Positions 5,007-7,568 of a stretch of DNA of 7,568 bases are shown here, piece after piece (positions within the stretch are counted from its first letter, which is position 1; every line of letters begins with the position of its first letter). The translations under genes were made by a program, and so were the position numbers. A model generated the notes under the pieces. That model made no database searches and was not told where the DNA came from. It saw nothing but the letters and a program-made list of their open reading frames with translations. Origin of the DNA: Pseudomonadales bacterium (lineage in GTDB: Bacteria > Pseudomonadota > Gammaproteobacteria > Pseudomonadales > UBA7239); NCBI GenBank assembly GCA_020443005.1, contig JAGRJA010000309.1:1-7568 (forward strand), given 5' to 3'.

Positions 5007-6167
5007 ATGGCAGCTTTGAAACATGGCGGGAATATCAATGAAGCAGCAGCCCTTTTTGGAAGGCCTGCTTCAGCGTGGCTTGATCTCTCGACCGGTATCA
5101 ATCCTTCGCCCTGGCAATTTGATGGTTGTATTCCTGCCTATTGTCTGGAGCAACTGCCATACCCATCTCCGGCACTCTACAGCACGGCCGCGCGTTACTA
5201 CGGTTGTCGCCGATTACTGGCAACGCCCGGTTCGCAGTCCGTCATTCAGGCCTTGCCATCCATTCTGCCTGAAGCCCGCCGCGTGATGATTCCCTGGCCG
5301 GGTTATGAAGAGCATGGCTGGCACTGGCAGCACAAGGGTTGCCAGATCGAATATTACCCTGCCGATGCAGAGGACTTGCCCGAACGGGTCAAGCGCTCCC
5401 GACCGGATGTGGTGGTGGTGATAAACCCCAATAACCCGGACGGCAAGTGCTTTCACCGTGACGAGTTGCAGTCAATCCTGGCTTTACAGGCTCAACACGA
5501 TGGTTTTTTGGTTGTCGACGAGGCCTTTATTGATACCCGTCCACAGGATTCGCTGATTGATCTGGATTCGACGCAATTGCTGGTGTTGCGCTCTCTCGGC
5601 AAATTTTTCGGGCTTCCCGGGCTGCGCGTGGGTTTTGTTTCCTGTTCTGAAATGCTCAAGGCAAAACTGGAAACAGTTATTGGCCCGTGGGCAATTTCAG
5701 GCGCGAGCCAGTATATTGCAACCAAAAGTCTCGCTGATACAGACTGGCACAAAAGTAGCTTGCGGTTGCTGCAGCTGCGCTCGGCATTACAACTGGCATT
5801 TTTACAAGATGCTTTTGCCGGTTTAGATGAGTTTGACTTCAAGGCGACGGATTTTTTTATTTCCAGCTATTGCTCGCAAAAAACAGCAAAGGCACTGTAT
5901 GAATACTATGCTTCTCAAGGCATACTGATTCGGGTGTTTGACTTTTCAGGGGTTGAAGGTGATATCGGTACACGCCGTGAAGCCATGGTGCGTTTTGGTC
6001 TTTGTCCGGGTGGTGTCGAGAGCGGCAACCAGCGTGAGATGAGCAATGATCAACCGATGTATAAGCGGGAAAATGCACAGGTTGAAAAATGGCAGCACTT
6101 TAAAAGCGCCACCGACTATTGGGTGAAGAGGCAAGCTAGCGATCGTTTTCAATATGAAAAAAAGTGA
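5007..6167 (+). CDS. cobD: L-threonine-O-3-phosphate decarboxylase (cobalamin biosynthesis)
   Basis: This PLP enzyme of aminotransferase class I/II fold decarboxylates L-threonine-O-3-phosphate to (R)-1-amino-2-propanol O-2-phosphate, the linker of the cobalamin nucleotide loop. It is named CobD in Salmonella and CobC in Pseudomonas. It shows HGGN near the start (6-9), WLDLSTGINP (24-33), TPGSQSVIQALP (about 73-84) and VINPNNPDG (138-146, cofactor-facing Asn). VVDEAF (169-174) contains Asp171, and SLGKFFGLPGLRVGF (196-210) contains Lys199, the expected PLP Schiff-base lysine. MVRFGL (328-332) contains Arg330, expected to bind the substrate carboxylate. At 386 residues it is longer than usual (about 330-360). 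The excess is a polar stretch after RFGLCPGG (about 337-360) plus a basic tail. Histidinol-phosphate aminotransferase (HisC) is a related fold, but the N-terminus and cysG neighbour favour CobD. It overlaps cysG by 14 bp. Confidence 0.9.
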   Translation: MAALKHGGNINEAAALFGRPASAWLDLSTGINPSPWQFDGCIPAYCLEQLPYPSPALYSTAARYYGCRRLLATPGSQSVIQALPSILPEARRVMIPWPGYEEHGWHWQHKGCQIEYYPADAEDLPERVKRSRPDVVVVINPNNPDGKCFHRDELQSILALQAQHDGFLVVDEAFIDTRPQDSLIDLDSTQLLVLRSLGKFFGLPGLRVGFVSCSEMLKAKLETVIGPWAISGASQYIATKSLADTDWHKSSLRLLQLRSALQLAFLQDAFAGLDEFDFKATDFFISSYCSQKTAKALYEYYASQGILIRVFDFSGVEGDIGTRREAMVRFGLCPGGVESGNQREMSNDQPMYKRENAQVEKWQHFKSATDYWVKRQASDRFQYEKK

Positions 6168-7563
6168 AAAAAAATTTCTGCCGCTTTTTCACCAGTCTGA
6201 AGGAAAAAAGGCATTGGTGGTCGGTGGTGGTGCGGTTGCCTTTCGGCGCTGCAGGATTTTGCTGGATGCCGGTTTTGTCTTGACAGTCGTGGCATTGGCT
6301 TTTGATCCGGTCTTGAAAGCGATGCTTGAAAAACATAATGCGGCGATCAAACAGAAAGCCTATGAGCCCGATGACATCGATAATCAATACCTGGTTGTGG
6401 CGGCAACCGACGATGTTGCGGTCAATCAAGCCATCGCTAATGTTTGTAAAAAAAGAAACATACCGGTCAATGTGGCTGATAATGCCCATGCCTGTGATTT
6501 TGTGTTTTCTTCGGTCGTGGAGAGGGGTCCCCTCAAGATTGCGGTTTCAGCGGGCGGCAAATCTCCGGTTCTTGCCCGTCTGTTGAAGCATCTGATAAAC
6601 GGCCTTGTGCCATCGGGCTATGGTGAGTTGGCCGGGCTTGTGGGTGAGTATCGCCAGAAGGTCAGGCGGGCGATTCCGGATGAAAAACAGCGCATCGCTT
6701 TCTGGGAAAGTGTTTTACAGGGGGCTGTGGCTGAGGCGGTTTTTTCGGGCAAGAAAGCTGAAGCGCAAAGCCTTTTGGAAAAGGCCGTAGAGAATCCTGA
6801 GAAAACCATTGGTGCCGGGGAGGTCTACTTGATTGGCGCGGGTCCCGGTGATCCGGGCTTGTTGACATTGCGAGCTTTCAGGTTGATTCAACAGGCGGAT
6901 GTTGTACTTTATGATCGTCTGGTTTCCGATGAGGTGATGTCCCTGATACGACCCGATGCGGAAAAAATCTATGTCGGCAAACGCAGGGCCAATCATGCAG
7001 TACCGCAGGATGATATCAATCGACTGCTGGTTCAACATGCAAAACAGGGTAAAAGGGTAGCGCGATTGAAAGGAGGTGATCCCTTTGTTTTCGGGCGTGG
7101 TGGAGAAGAAATTGAAGAGCTTTCTTCCGAGTCGATACCCTTTCAGGTAATTCCCGGTATTACTGCAGCAAACGGTTGTGCGGCTTATGCCGGAATACCT
7201 TTGACGCATCGTGATCATGCCCAGTCTGTTCGCTTTGTGACCGGCCAGTTAAAGGACGGCACTGTCGACCTCGATTGGAAAACACTGGTTCAACCGGGGC
7301 AGACGCTGGTTTTTTATATGGGGCTTAAGGGTTTGCCGATTATTGCCCGCGAGCTTGTTTTGCATGGCGCTGACAAAAAGTTACCGATAGCATTGATTGA
7401 AAAAGGCACAACAATGGATCAGCAAGTGCATATCGCAACACTGGAAACCATCGTCGATGTGCTTGAAAATGCCAGCGTAAAATCACCTTCCTTGCTGATT
7501 GTAGGCTCTGTGGTTTCGCTGCATGGAAAATTACAATGGTTTGACAAGGGAAGAGGCCACTGA
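6154..7563 (+). CDS. cysG: Siroheme synthase CysG (SUMT / precorrin-2 dehydrogenase / sirohydrochlorin ferrochelatase)
   Basis: This trifunctional enzyme turns uroporphyrinogen III into precorrin-2 (two SAM methylations), then sirohydrochlorin (NAD-dependent), then siroheme (iron insertion). The N-terminal CysGB half (about 1-215) has a Rossmann motif ALVVGGGAVA (20-29), VAATDD (82-87), Asp109 in NVADNAHACDF (equivalent to catalytic Asp104 of E. coli) and VSAGGKSPVLARLL. The C-terminal CysGA half (about 223-465) has YLIGAGPGDPGLLTLRA, YDRLVSDEVM (Asp254), VGKR (Lys276), LKGGDPFVFGRGGEE, PGITAANGCAAYAGIPLTHR and FYMG (Met389), the uroporphyrinogen-III methyltransferase signatures. It has 469 residues, close to E. 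coli (457). The ATG at 6154 lies inside the last codons of cobD with no SD, implying coupling or reinitiation. Ala133 replaces the Ser phosphorylated in Salmonella CysG (Ser128). The product supplies siroheme for sulfite/nitrite reductases and precorrin-2 for cobalamin. Confidence 0.97.
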   Translation: MKKSEKKFLPLFHQSEGKKALVVGGGAVAFRRCRILLDAGFVLTVVALAFDPVLKAMLEKHNAAIKQKAYEPDDIDNQYLVVAATDDVAVNQAIANVCKKRNIPVNVADNAHACDFVFSSVVERGPLKIAVSAGGKSPVLARLLKHLINGLVPSGYGELAGLVGEYRQKVRRAIPDEKQRIAFWESVLQGAVAEAVFSGKKAEAQSLLEKAVENPEKTIGAGEVYLIGAGPGDPGLLTLRAFRLIQQADVVLYDRLVSDEVMSLIRPDAEKIYVGKRRANHAVPQDDINRLLVQHAKQGKRVARLKGGDPFVFGRGGEEIEELSSESIPFQVIPGITAANGCAAYAGIPLTHRDHAQSVRFVTGQLKDGTVDLDWKTLVQPGQTLVFYMGLKGLPIIARELVLHGADKKLPIALIEKGTTMDQQVHIATLETIVDVLENASVKSPSLLIVGSVVSLHGKLQWFDKGRGH

Positions 7564-7568
7564 CTGAA

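Noticed and set aside
6156..6283. Frameshift-generated CobD-CysG fusion
   Set aside because: A -1 slip at A AAA AAG enters the third frame, not the cysG frame, and terminates at 6281-6283.
7564..7568. A following gene after cysG
   Set aside because: Only five bases remain after the cysG stop, and no start overlapping its end could be supported.

Overview
This window is ordinary, densely packed chromosomal sequence from a gammaproteobacterium. The evidence is the gene order ruvC-ruvA-ruvB-ybgC-tolQ-tolR-tolA-tolB, which is the classical gammaproteobacterial junction of Holliday-junction processing and Tol-Pal genes (Pseudomonas-like). A fused CysG-type siroheme synthase, typical of Gamma- and Betaproteobacteria, agrees with this. 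Base composition looks roughly balanced by eye, with many A/T homopolymer runs. I cannot name a genus.

Layout: two transcription units diverge from a 203-bp intergenic region at 4804-5006. Leftward on the minus strand (4803 down to 1) lie eight genes in one tight array: ruvC, ruvA, ruvB, ybgC, tolQ, tolR, tolA and the first 36 codons of tolB. Three junctions overlap by 4 bp or less (ruvC/ruvA, tolR/tolA, tolA/tolB), tolQ/tolR abut with no gap, and the largest gap is about 25 bp. No terminator is visible between genes, so read-through from ruvC to tolB is likely. Rightward on the plus strand (5007-7563) lie an L-threonine-O-3-phosphate decarboxylase gene (cobD; cobC in Pseudomonas nomenclature) and cysG, overlapping by 14 bp.

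How the genes work together: RuvA and RuvB form the branch-migration motor at Holliday junctions and RuvC resolves them. YbgC is a hot-dog acyl-CoA thioesterase customarily linked to Tol-Pal. TolQ/TolR form the proton-motive-force-driven inner-membrane motor, TolA transmits force across the periplasm, and TolB is the periplasmic partner; pal is expected just beyond the left edge. On the other side, CysG makes precorrin-2 and siroheme from uroporphyrinogen III, and CobD makes the aminopropanol phosphate linker of the cobalamin nucleotide loop. Their pairing fits tetrapyrrole/cobalamin metabolism.

I found no mobile element, CRISPR array, RNA gene, riboswitch or clearly novel system. The points worth a second look are small: an extra polar segment near the CobD C-terminus, an in-phase A AAA AAG slippery heptamer directly before the cobD stop codon, an alanine at the CysG position equivalent to the phosphorylated Ser128 of Salmonella CysG, a TTG start for tolB that overlaps the tolA stop, and small palindromes in the divergent promoter region.
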